A DNA stretch of 64,000 nt from Bacteroidales bacterium (GCA_015061085.1 SUXG01000009.1:1-64000); one strand, 5' to 3'. Shown: positions 16,747 through 25,081, numbered from the stretch's first letter. The notes: generated from the sequence alone by a model not told the origin. A program made the numbers and translations.

Positions 16747-19679
16747 TTTATAATTAATTTAGTTGTTTTTGAGTTTGTTTTGACGATATAAACGCCTCTG
16801 TCTGCCACCTTTATCTCGTTTCTGCCTTCGCTTAGCTCTACGAGGTGTGAAATTCCGTCGATGCGTGAAATAGTGGCTGACTGAGCGCAAGAGGATTCTA
16901 TAATAATAGATTGTCCGTCTGCATAAACTTTGCAGGCATTGTTTTCGATGTTGTCTATTCCGACATAGTCAGCAACGAGGCTGATTGCATCAAAATGATG
17001 CTCTGTCATGTCTGCTTCAGCGAAAATGATTTCGTCTATAGAGATTGTAGCTCCTTTGAAAGTGTCATCTGCAGAAACAGTCAATTTCACTACGCATCCG
17101 TCGTTTCCTGCGAAAGCGCTGTTAGAGATTGAGTAAGCGATAACTCTCACCACGCCATCCGTCATCACTTGATAGTCAATGGTGTGGTCGGAACTACGGT
17201 CGGATAGCTTACACTCTTCTATGCTCAAACCCTTAGGGATATGCACATCCATTTGGAACGCTGTATAGTTGCGGGTGTTATGCAAGTTGATGCTTAGCGA
17301 CTTTGACTGATGTTCTCCAATGCCGAAATTCTCTGCATGGAGGTAGTCGTCGTTTTCCGTTGCCGGGCTCAATGCTTTCTGACTATGAGATGCGCCACCG
17401 TTAAGGATGATACTTGCAATGCCGATGATGTCGGTCACGTTGATAGAGTTGCTATGGTTCATATCAGCGGCTTCAAAGACAAAGCGTGCCGGGTTGTTTC
17501 CCAAGATGTAGCTGGCTGTGGCGATGATGTCGGTGATGTTGATTTTGCCGTCGTTGTTGACATCGCCCGGCGTTGCCAACACTATCACCATGCAGGAAGC
17601 AGAGCGTCCGGATCCGTCGGCTGCCGTGGCAGTGATAGTAGCTTCGCCGACGCCTATTGCTTTCACTGTTCCGGCTTGATCGATTGTCGCTACTGCTGTA
17701 TCTGATGAGGTCCAAACGATTGACTTGTCAGTAGCAAACGCCGGGAGCACAGTAACTGCAAGCGTAGCTGTTTCTTTGGCTCTGAGGCTTACTTCTTGCT
17801 TGTCGATTGTGACTTCTCTGACCAATGTCGGAGGGATAACGAAGCTCACATCTCTATGCGAAGCCATGTTCTCGCTCTTGGCGTTACTGATAATGATGTT
17901 ACCCACGTTAACCACCGAGTTGAGGAACTCGCTGCCCGAGAATTTCACTCTGAGCAATTCGCCGTTGTTGCCGGCAATTTTGGCGTTACTAAGCGAATAG
18001 ACCACCACGCGATAGGTGTCGTCGCCGATGTCCCAAAGCGATGCCGCCAATCCGTTGAGGCGATTGCTCAAACTCAGCTGATTGCCGTCGGTAGTCATAT
18101 TAGCAGGGGCTTTGATGTCCAACTGAAGTGCGACTATCTCCGTATAGTTTTCAAGCGAAATGATGAGGTCGTAGCCGTCTGCTTGTTCCTCGCCGCTGAG
18201 TCGGATATAGTTTGGCTCAAATATCTCGCCGTTGACAGCGACAGTCTTCATGCGATTGTCGGGGTCGTTGGTGTAGATGTTCATCGTAGTAGAGTGAATG
18301 CCTCTGATGCTTGGCGTGTATGCCACATTGATGTTGGCAGACTTTCCGGCGGCGATGCTTATCGGCATCTTGTCGGTCACGCGATAGCCTTCGGCAAGGA
18401 ATGTCACGCGGTCGATAGTCAACGGTATTTTGCCGGTGTTGCGAAGCGCAAACGAGCTTGTCGTCGTCTCTGTTACCGGGCTGCTGCCCATGTCAAGCGA
18501 CGAATTGCAACTAAGCACGGGACTTTGGATTGTCACATAGCCATAGCTTGTTGCCGACACCATGTTTTCTATCGTGATATTGCTGAGCACCACATCGGTC
18601 GGGTGAAGATAGTAGGTGCCGTTTCTGCCGTTGAGACGCACTTTGAATGTGGCTATCTCGCCGTCATCGCCTGCCATTTCGGCGTTTGAAGCCGAGTACA
18701 TGAATAGTGTCAGGCGATTGCCCTCCATTGTGGCGTGTGCGAGGTGAGACGCTGCACGCTGCGACGGCTTAAAGCTGCCTTCGACAAAGACCAACTGTTC
18801 GGGCATTGTGAACGAGCATTGCATGCCCACGATAGGCTCCATGTTGTTCATCGTCAGCGTGATAGTCGCTTCTTCGTCGGAGTTGCCGGATGTCTTGCCG
18901 ATATGCAACTCATTGACTGAGAACGGGTCTGCCACAAGCGTTGCTTTCTGCTTGCCGTTGATGGCATTGGAGATGAATGTCACTGTCTCCGAGATAGCGC
19001 CGCGATTGACCGGTGCGTAATTGATGGTCAGGTTTTGTGTCGCTCCCGGTTCGATATCTATCGGTATATGCTTGGTGCTGAATTCCGGTGCCGAAAACTG
19101 TGCATCGCTGATGTGCAATGTCTTGTTGCCGGTGTTTTTTAGCGAAATGCTGCGTGTGTAGTTGCTTCGGATAGGTATGTGACCATAGTCTATAGAAGTT
19201 GTCACTATGGTCAGTTCGGGCGCAAGAATTGTTACCGAGCCGTTGTTGACTGACGCATCAAGTTGCTTTCCGTTGGCGTCGCCGATGATGACTGATGCTG
19301 TCAAAGGATATGTCATCGGGTCTTTGCCGAGACGCAACCGGAAACTAAGCAGATTGCCGCTATTGCCGACAAGAGGATTAAGCCCTATGTTGTAGATAAT
19401 GATGCGCAATCCTTTGTCGGTCATTCCTGCCGAGACTTGATGCTCGTTGATGCGATCGGTGTTGAGCGAGCATGAGCCGTCGATGTAGGTCAGTTGCTTG
19501 TTGACCAATGGTATTGTCAACTCAGCCACAACGATGTCGGAATCATTTTCAAGTCCGACATCCACGATGACTGTCTCGCCGGGTGCTCCCTCGACTGTGG
19601 ATATGCTGAATAGATTAGCACCCATGGCTGTGAGCGTAATGCCCACAGCCATAAGTAGCATTATTAAGGATCGTTTCAT
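16743..19679 (-). CDS. T9SS-sorted modular protein with repeated cohesin-like domains, dockerin-like motif and Ig-like domain
   Basis: A 978-residue secreted protein. Signal peptide 1-21. Four related cohesin-like beta domains at about 22-150, 254-385, 492-612 and 780-900, each with a motif like VVVYSLSNAKIAGNNGELLRV. Two choice-of-anchor-D (HYDIN/ASPM-like) domains at about 155-250 and 388-485. One Big_2 Ig-like domain about 622-700. A paired dockerin-like motif 704-762 (GDVNNDGKINITDI, ADMNHSNSINVTDI). A C-terminal T9SS-type tail from about 905, ending RGVYIVKTNSKTTKLIIK. Middle gene of the operon: 106 bp after the S8 protease gene, with a 4-bp overlap into the next gene. GC content is visibly higher than the rest of the window. 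Function unknown; surface assembly is inferred. Confidence 0.8.
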   Translation of the reverse strand: MKRSLIMLLMAVGITLTAMGANLFSISTVEGAPGETVIVDVGLENDSDIVVAELTIPLVNKQLTYIDGSCSLNTDRINEHQVSAGMTDKGLRIIIYNIGLNPLVGNSGNLLSFRLRLGKDPMTYPLTASVIIGDANGKQLDASVNNGSVTILAPELTIVTTSIDYGHIPIRSNYTRSISLKNTGNKTLHISDAQFSAPEFSTKHIPIDIEPGATQNLTINYAPVNRGAISETVTFISNAINGKQKATLVADPFSVNELHIGKTSGNSDEEATITLTMNNMEPIVGMQCSFTMPEQLVFVEGSFKPSQRAASHLAHATMEGNRLTLFMYSASNAEMAGDDGEIATFKVRLNGRNGTYYLHPTDVVLSNITIENMVSATSYGYVTIQSPVLSCNSSLDMGSSPVTETTTSSFALRNTGKIPLTIDRVTFLAEGYRVTDKMPISIAAGKSANINVAYTPSIRGIHSTTMNIYTNDPDNRMKTVAVNGEIFEPNYIRLSGEEQADGYDLIISLENYTEIVALQLDIKAPANMTTDGNQLSLSNRLNGLAASLWDIGDDTYRVVVYSLSNAKIAGNNGELLRVKFSGSEFLNSVVNVGNIIISNAKSENMASHRDVSFVIPPTLVREVTIDKQEVSLRAKETATLAVTVLPAFATDKSIVWTSSDTAVATIDQAGTVKAIGVGEATITATAADGSGRSASCMVIVLATPGDVNNDGKINITDIIATASYILGNNPARFVFEAADMNHSNSINVTDIIGIASIILNGGASHSQKALSPATENDDYLHAENFGIGEHQSKSLSINLHNTRNYTAFQMDVHIPKGLSIEECKLSDRSSDHTIDYQVMTDGVVRVIAYSISNSAFAGNDGCVVKLTVSADDTFKGATISIDEIIFAEADMTEHHFDAISLVADYVGIDNIENNACKVYADGQSIIIESSCAQSATISRIDGISHLVELSEGRNEIKVADRGVYIVKTNSKTTKLIIK

Positions 19680-19708
19680 AAAAGATAGTTGTTTGAGGAG
19701 GATAGTCC

Positions 19709-19762
19709 CTATAGTATCTATAGTATCTATAGTATTTATAGTATCTATAGTATCTATAATGT
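19709..19762. repeat. Six tandem 9-bp repeats (CTATAGTAT)
   Basis: Six copies of CTATAGTAT with two variant copies, in the 106-bp gap between the S8 protease gene and the 978-aa gene. Copy-number change here would alter the distance or leader structure ahead of the downstream gene. Confidence 0.9.
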
Positions 19763-19785
19763 CTATCCCCGGGAGTGAAGGGTTA

Positions 19786-22700
19786 TCAGCGGCGAAGGAT
19801 GACGCGAGCTGTCTGCATCAGACGATCGTCAACGTAGAGAGATACGAAGTAGATGCCCTCGTCGTTGTCTGCTGTCGGACGCCATGCGTAGCTGTAGTAG
19901 CCAAATTCGCGAGTTGCGTTGTGGCTTGTGATACGAAGTCCCGATGGTGTTGTGATTTGGATTGACACCTTGTGGCTGCCCTCTTGACCGATGACGTAAG
20001 GGATGTTGAGAACGTCGCTGAATGGGTTAGGATAAGGCATTTGCATCTGCATTGCTTCCACTGATCCTACGCCTGATGTGTCGCCACAGATTGCCATCAC
20101 GTTTTGTCCCTTAGAGTCGGAGAAGATAGCCTCTGTCACCTTGGCATCGCCGATGCGAAGCAGTGCCTGCTTGCCGATAGCTACTGTCTTGCCTGTCATA
20201 GAGTATGCCATTACGAGCCATCCGTTTTCGACATCATAGTCTTTCACCAATTCGAATGCCGACAATGCTTCGAGTGCGCTGATTGCTGCATCTTCGCCGG
20301 CTTCGATGCGGAACTGTACGCCGCCGAGTGCCACGTCGGAGTCAACGTAGAGGATGCCGTCCTCGATGGTGTAGGTCGCTGTGCTGTTGATGCTCATCGC
20401 CGATGCTCCCTTAGGGTTGCGAATGATGTTGACTGTGCCAACAACGTCAAGCACGTTGACTGCAAGGTCGGCGTTAACGTCAGCTGCTTCGAAGATGAAT
20501 GGCTGTGGATTTTGGTTGGTCATATATGCCACCTCAGTCACTACGTCTGCTACATCGACACTCATCGATCCGTTGGCATCACCCTTGGCTGCTGTCAATG
20601 GAGTTGCAGCTACTGTCTTAGACGGAGAGTTTTCTGTCATGCTTGTACGAAGCACCTTGTAGTAGTAGCAATATGTTTCGCCAGGCACTACGTCGAAGTC
20701 GGTGTAGTCTGTTTCTTCCGGTTCAAGCAATGTTTTGTTGATACGGATAGTGTCGGTCACTGCCTCATCCTTGATAGAGTAGCGATAGAGGTTGTAGCCG
20801 AGCATGTCGTCGAAGTTCTCTTCCGGGTTTTCCCATGTGAGGTTGACTTTGCCGAGTCCGGCTTCTGCCATGAAACCTTCCGACATTGCGCCTGCCGACT
20901 GTACATTGACGTTGAAACGATAATCTTCTATAGGGATTTCAAAGAACTCATCATCTTCTGCTTCTGCTACGTAGATGCGATTGACGCCGTCGATTGCTTC
21001 TTGACCGTCGAGTGTGAGGTAAGCTGTGTAGATAGTACCTTCGTCGTTCCATGCTCCCTCTTCTGAGATAGCTGTCTGTGTGTATGGAGGACGAACACCC
21101 ATTGCAATCATCGGTGCTTTCTCTTTGTTCATCGGGCGATTGAAATAAACCTCAAACTTATGCTTCCCTACGCCAAGCGGTGGCAATAATTCATATTCAT
21201 CTTGAGCATCGTAGCCGTTTACTACCACCTTCCAAACTACACCATGAGCTTCTGCACTTGGACGAGTAAGCATATTAGACAAATCTAATTCTCCAAAACC
21301 ACTTGGGTAAATTGGGTGATTAATATCAACTACCTGTGCCTCAGCAATATCAACTCTACTTGTACCTAAATAATTCGGACTTTCATTAGTGTAAAATTCA
21401 GGAACATCTGAATAGTAAGTGATAGAGACTATTGTTTCAGATATCGTATTTCCGTATATTCTATTATTAAAAGAATTAGAATTTTTTGATCTGTCTGCAT
21501 TTATTTGATATTGTGGGGAAAAATATTTATTTCTACCATTTAGAATATTATTGATAAAATTTGAAGAAACAAAATCATTATCTCTAACCATAATAGAAGT
21601 ATATCCAAAAGAATCAATAATATTACTGTAATTTAAATCATTTCCTTTAAGTAAATAATCGTAAGATGTGCAATTTTTAATAGTACAATTATTTAAAATA
21701 GCATTACTTATCCCATAATTATTGTTTTGAGCATCAGTTAAAATATTATCAAAAATTACATAATCAAGTGTATTTTGATTAAATTCTAATCCATACATTG
21801 CACCTGCGGTTAGATCTGCCATTGTAAATATAATAGGATTTTCCGGTGTACCCGAGCAGACCAATGAACCGGTAGCTGCATTGAGGCCCACGTTTTCTTT
21901 GAATTTGAGGATTGTTCCTGGAAGAATTGTTAAAGTTACATTTTCTGGAACTGCCAGTGTATTGGTTACGATGTAATGTACATTAGGATACAATGTGAGA
22001 TCTTCTTTGACTACTCCACCGATTTCGACGCCATTTTCAGCTGTAATAACGAAGTCTTGCACCATCTCTTCGGAGATGTTGTCGCATGTAGCGCGTAGGC
22101 GCAATTTGATATGGCGTCCGTCTGTAACATCGTCGCGGAGCTTAAATACAATTGGGTTGAAGCTCTTACCTTTTGCGTAGCTGCTGAGGTCGTTGCCAAA
22201 CTCAACATCGTTTTCGATAAACTCAATAAGCGTTGCATCTTCATTTTCTCCCATTTCAAGGGTAATACGAATATTCATGGCATTACCCCAGTCGTTGCGA
22301 AGCGTAGGATAAAGGCGAATGGTTTCGCCTGCATCCGGACGGTTGTCGCCGTCGCCACCCTCAGCGTCGTCAAGCAGGTTGGTCACGTGATGAAGCGTCG
22401 GCTGACGGTCTTCGTCGGTGATGCTGTAGGCTGCAAAGAAATCGACGTTGCCGTTCTTTGTTGTGGAGTGGATAAGGTCGCCGAAGAGTATCTCTTTGTT
22501 GCTATAGTCTTTGCAAGTGATAAGTCGGCTGATAGCACCGGCTACTAATGGTGTTGCCATAGATGTACCGTTGAGCTTCTTGTATTGACCATTGATGAAT
22601 GTAGAGATGATGGTCTGTCCCGGAGCCATAAGCTCATAGTTGTAGAGCTTTTCTTCACCGAAGAATGTAGGGTTGCAGTAGATAGGTCCGTCTTCGTCGT

Positions 22701-23961
22701 AGTTGCTCCATGAAGTCATGCCATTTTTGCCCGATGCTTGCACTCCAAGTACGAATGTGTAGGCGGCAGGGAATGACGGAGAACCATTTTCAAAATATCC
22801 TGTAACGGGATTAGGACATTTATGAGGGTAGATGCAAATGCCGTCATTGCCGGCTGCTGCTACAAGCACTGCTTTCTGGTAAGCCTTGGCGAGTGATTGC
22901 TCAAGGGCGATAGATTCGGCGTATGTACCGAGCGACATGCTGATGACGTCAGCTCCGTTTGCTACTGCGTAGTCGATGCCCTTGATGAGTGTCGCCAAGT
23001 CGCCCACGCCGTCGCTTTGAAGCACGGTCACAGGCATAATGAGTGCGTCAGGGTTGGCTCCGGCTACACCCTTGCCATTGCCACCGACACCGGCTGCTGT
23101 GCCGGCACAGTGAGTGCCATGGCCGTTCCAATCGCCGATGCGACCGGTATTGTTGATGAAGTCCCAGCCGTGAAGGTCGTCGATGAAGCCGTTGGAGTCG
23201 TCGTCGGAGTCTTCAGCTCCGTTATTTTCGCTTGGGTTGGTCCAGATGTTGTCGGCAAGGTCAGGGTGCTCGATATCGACACCTGTATCAATGATACCGA
23301 TGATAGGACGATCGGTGGTAATCGGAGTTTGTTTCCAAAGGTGATGTAAGTTCACTTCCTGGATGCCCCATTGCTCAGAGTATAGAGGTTCGCTTTCCCA
23401 TAGGTCGCTCTTGTTGTTGCCGTTTCCATTTCCATTTCCATTGCCATTACCGTTACCATTGGCTTCGGTGCTTGTGGAATAGACGAGGTAGTTAGGTTCA
23501 GCAAATTCCACCTCATCGAGAGCGCGAAGCATCTCGACAGCTTCGTGCACCGATTGCACTTTCTTGGCATCAAATGTGATGCGATAGAGTTTTGAGAGGT
23601 CAGCATTAAGCACCGGAACGCCGGAGTATGACTTCGACATCTTGCGAGAGAGGTCTTTGCCGGTGAGAGGCATCAATTGTTCCACTCTGTCGACACCGAG
23701 CTTTTGCATCACAGCATCGACGCCGCTGACTCCGGCAGACGCATATTTGCCTGCCTTGTTGGCACGTACCTTGACAGCGCTTGACGGCTTAAACTTCACA
23801 AGCACTTCGTTAGGGCGAAAATCATAGCGCGACATGCGTGCATCAATCTTCACCACTTCGTCTTCATTGTTTCTGTCGATGGCAAGAGTCAGTCCTGTCC
23901 CGGCAGTCAGTAGCATAGTAGAAGCCAATGCCACTTTGCTTAAGGAATGTAGCTTTCTCAT
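19786..23961 (-). CDS. T9SS-sorted S8 (subtilisin-like) serine protease with dockerin-like and cohesin-like tail
   Basis: A 1391-residue secreted protease. Signal peptide about 1-27; an inhibitor-I9-like propeptide about 45-165; an Asn-Gly linker 168-183; the S8 domain about 195-515 with catalytic Asp225 (IDTGVD), His281 (NGHGTHCAG), oxyanion Asn372 (AAGND) and Ser467 (NGTSMATP). Then a beta-rich region, a probable right-handed beta-helix about 654-900, a fibronectin III domain about 1024-1124, a paired dockerin-like motif about 1124-1187, a cohesin-like domain about 1194-1290 and a T9SS sorting domain from about 1307 (PYPNPFSD, then GIYFVSL). First gene of the three-gene operon. Codons for residues about 711-907 are much more AT-rich than the rest, suggesting mosaic origin. 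Confidence 0.92.
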   Translation of the reverse strand: MRKLHSLSKVALASTMLLTAGTGLTLAIDRNNEDEVVKIDARMSRYDFRPNEVLVKFKPSSAVKVRANKAGKYASAGVSGVDAVMQKLGVDRVEQLMPLTGKDLSRKMSKSYSGVPVLNADLSKLYRITFDAKKVQSVHEAVEMLRALDEVEFAEPNYLVYSTSTEANGNGNGNGNGNGNGNNKSDLWESEPLYSEQWGIQEVNLHHLWKQTPITTDRPIIGIIDTGVDIEHPDLADNIWTNPSENNGAEDSDDDSNGFIDDLHGWDFINNTGRIGDWNGHGTHCAGTAAGVGGNGKGVAGANPDALIMPVTVLQSDGVGDLATLIKGIDYAVANGADVISMSLGTYAESIALEQSLAKAYQKAVLVAAAGNDGICIYPHKCPNPVTGYFENGSPSFPAAYTFVLGVQASGKNGMTSWSNYDEDGPIYCNPTFFGEEKLYNYELMAPGQTIISTFINGQYKKLNGTSMATPLVAGAISRLITCKDYSNKEILFGDLIHSTTKNGNVDFFAAYSITDEDRQPTLHHVTNLLDDAEGGDGDNRPDAGETIRLYPTLRNDWGNAMNIRITLEMGENEDATLIEFIENDVEFGNDLSSYAKGKSFNPIVFKLRDDVTDGRHIKLRLRATCDNISEEMVQDFVITAENGVEIGGVVKEDLTLYPNVHYIVTNTLAVPENVTLTILPGTILKFKENVGLNAATGSLVCSGTPENPIIFTMADLTAGAMYGLEFNQNTLDYVIFDNILTDAQNNNYGISNAILNNCTIKNCTSYDYLLKGNDLNYSNIIDSFGYTSIMVRDNDFVSSNFINNILNGRNKYFSPQYQINADRSKNSNSFNNRIYGNTISETIVSITYYSDVPEFYTNESPNYLGTSRVDIAEAQVVDINHPIYPSGFGELDLSNMLTRPSAEAHGVVWKVVVNGYDAQDEYELLPPLGVGKHKFEVYFNRPMNKEKAPMIAMGVRPPYTQTAISEEGAWNDEGTIYTAYLTLDGQEAIDGVNRIYVAEAEDDEFFEIPIEDYRFNVNVQSAGAMSEGFMAEAGLGKVNLTWENPEENFDDMLGYNLYRYSIKDEAVTDTIRINKTLLEPEETDYTDFDVVPGETYCYYYKVLRTSMTENSPSKTVAATPLTAAKGDANGSMSVDVADVVTEVAYMTNQNPQPFIFEAADVNADLAVNVLDVVGTVNIIRNPKGASAMSINSTATYTIEDGILYVDSDVALGGVQFRIEAGEDAAISALEALSAFELVKDYDVENGWLVMAYSMTGKTVAIGKQALLRIGDAKVTEAIFSDSKGQNVMAICGDTSGVGSVEAMQMQMPYPNPFSDVLNIPYVIGQEGSHKVSIQITTPSGLRITSHNATREFGYYSYAWRPTADNDEGIYFVSLYVDDRLMQTARVILRR
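21240..21830 (-). other. AT-rich insert inside the S8 protease gene
   Basis: Sampled 60-base lines here are about 18-25% GC, against about 47-52% on either side within the same gene. The encoded residues (about 711-907) are Asn-rich and look like rungs of a beta-helix (NAILNNCTIKNC, NDLNYSNII). This is most simply explained by replacement of the domain from another source. Confidence 0.7.
23413..23460 (-). repeat. Hexanucleotide repeat encoding the Asn-Gly linker
   Basis: About eight 6-bp units code for alternating Asn-Gly between the propeptide and the catalytic domain of the S8 protease. The codons are nearly alike, so linker length could change by slippage without loss of frame. Confidence 0.85.
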
Positions 23962-23988
23962 ATACGAAAATTTTAATGAATAAATTTA

Positions 23989-24018
23989 TTACTTTTTCTT
24001 TGTTTACTTTTTCTTTGT
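23989..24018. repeat. Tandem 15-bp duplication upstream of the S8 gene
   Basis: Two perfect copies of TTACTTTTTCTTTGT lie 28 bp before the S8 protease ATG, in its minus-strand leader. Confidence 0.85.
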
Positions 24019-24039
24019 TCGACATAAAGTGCAGATGAG

Positions 24040-24069
24040 TTGTTATAACGTATATGGGATTTCATTTTG
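24040..24069 (+). promoter_or_regulatory. Candidate plus-strand promoter for the structured RNA
   Basis: TTG at 24040-24042, a 19-bp spacer and TCATTTTG at 24062-24069, one base from the TAnnTTTG consensus. The predicted start at about 24076 falls just before the first stem of the hairpin cluster. Confidence 0.5.
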
Positions 24070-24075
24070 CGATAT

Positions 24076-24329
24076 GGGCAAAAAAGAAGCGTGAAACCAT
24101 TTCGTTCTATCTCCAATCGGGGCTCCGGAACAGCCTTGCAACAAGATAGAATGACGATAGCCTCACGCCGGTAGATGTATCTATAGGCCTGCGATATACC
24201 CTCACAGAGAGGGCATACCACAAGCCGCTGATATATCAGCCGAGGTGAGCGTCTTATTCTATTATCCGTTGCATTAAAATCTTCCGGATTTTGATTGGGA
24301 TAATGAAGCCAAAACGCTCATCTTTTTTT
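24076..24329 (+). ncRNA. Candidate structured non-coding RNA, class unknown
   Basis: About 254 bases packed with paired elements. Arm 1: GCGTGA 24089 with TCACGC 24163, then TTCTATCT with AGATAGAA, then GGCT with AGCC. Next a 9-bp stem TATACCCTC / GAGGGCATA with one mismatch (24195-24217), then the palindrome GCTGATATATCAGC (24227-24240). Arm 2: GGTGAGCGT 24244 with ACGCTCATC 24314, then ATTATCC with GGATAAT, then AAAATC with GATTTT. A run of seven T follows arm 2, as in an intrinsic terminator. A plus-strand promoter candidate sits at 24040-24069. The minus strand is an alternative: arm 1 is followed there by a T-rich run and the S8 operon begins 114 bp further on, so it could be a leader of that operon. 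It does not match tmRNA, RNase P or SRP RNA signatures known to me. Confidence 0.5.
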
Positions 24330-24383
24330 ATGTCAATTCCCGATACCAACCTCTGTAGATACCTCAAAATGGGAATTCAATCG

Positions 24384-24391
24384 CAAATGTA
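24384..24391 (-). promoter_or_regulatory. Candidate -7 box for the T9SS operon
   Basis: Minus strand reads TACATTTG, fitting TAnnTTTG. A start at about 24377 would give the S8 operon a leader of about 415 bases containing the whole hairpin cluster. No clear TTG box lies at the right distance. Confidence 0.35.
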
Positions 24392-24459
24392 GAAAATAAT
24401 TTTGAATAATCGTTAATAAATCCAAAAATAATTTCGTAATATGTTGTAAAACATAGAAT

Positions 24460-24503
24460 TTAGGTGTGTATTAGGTGAGTATTAGGTGTGTATTAGGTGT
24501 GTG
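24460..24503. repeat. Four tandem 11-bp repeats (TTAGGTGTGTA)
   Basis: Four copies of TTAGGTGTGTA with single-base variants, at the left edge of the palindrome array. Confidence 0.88.
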
Positions 24504-24504
24504 T

Positions 24505-25010
24505 ACCCCTACGCAGTGACCAAATAACGCAATCGATGCAAGCAATACCCCTTGTGCAAAAGGATGCAATCAATACCCCGATTCGGGGTATAATTTCGAT
24601 AACCGGTGGTAAATGAGGCGATAGTTTGATACCTCTGGTGCAACGAGCGCAGTGTGAGAGATACCCCGAATGGGGTATTATTTCGATAACCGGTGGTAAA
24701 CGAGCGAAGCGAGTGTCACCACCGGATCTGCCAACGCACATCTACATCTACCCCGACCGGGGTTGTACATAGCCTGCACTGTCTCGCATATAGCTATACG
24801 CTCATATATCCATGCGTGCGTCCGACTTGGTGTACTACCCACTTCGGGGTAGTGTGACGGTGTGGTCATCTAACCACGGGTGGCGCTCGCCTTACGGCTT
24901 CGCTTACCCGCGGTTACCGAAGTATTACCCACTTCGGGGTAATTTACGCAGTGACCAATGAACGCAAGAGATGCAAGCAATACCCCGACGAGGGGTAACT
25001 ACGCAGTGAC
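24505..25010. repeat. Array of GGGGTA palindromes and REP-like hairpins
   Basis: Six palindromes built on TACCCC-GGGGTA occur at about 24573, 24661, 24749, 24834, 24924 and 24980. Two larger hairpins sit among them: CCGGTGGT 24690 with ACCACCGG 24718, and TAACCACGGGT 24871 with ACCCGCGGTTA 24906. Longer direct repeats join them: a block starting ACGCAGTGACCAA at 24511, again at 24946 and truncated at 25001, and a block TAATTTCGATAACCGGTGGT at 24591 and 24679. This resembles repetitive extragenic palindromes of the kind mobilised by RAYT transposases, but no transposase is in the window. Open frames here (for example 24493-24741 minus) are artefacts of the repeats. Confidence 0.7.
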
Positions 25011-25022
25011 CGAGGCAAAAAT

Positions 25023-25061
25023 AAAAACTCCATAAGCTCGATTTTTGCTTATGGAGTTTTT
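25023..25061 (-). terminator. Strong bidirectional terminator after the HtrA gene
   Basis: A 15-bp perfect stem AAAAACTCCATAAGC / GCTTATGGAGTTTTT with a 9-base loop, 21 bp past the stop of the HtrA gene. It provides a T-run on both strands. Confidence 0.9.
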
Positions 25062-25081
25062 AAAATTATGTCAGTCTGAAA

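Noticed and set aside
17796-18689. A 297-codon plus-strand open frame
   Set aside because: Antisense to the 978-aa T9SS protein; arises from high GC and few stop codons. The His/Cys/Val-rich translation resembles no protein family.
20104-21066. A 320-codon plus-strand open frame
   Set aside because: Antisense to the S8 protease; Cys/His-rich translation typical of a shadow frame.
23973-24221. An 82-codon minus-strand frame across the hairpin cluster
   Set aside because: It overlaps the paired elements of the candidate RNA, has no plausible start region, and its translation looks random; the RNA explanation is preferred. Homologues would be needed to revive it.
24493-24869. Two minus-strand open frames in the palindrome array
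   Set aside because: Their translations repeat (LPPVIEIIP twice) because the DNA is repetitive; no start context.
24573-24997. CRISPR-like spacing of GGGGTA palindromes
   Set aside because: Spacing is uneven and the repeats differ in length and core; a REP-like array fits better.
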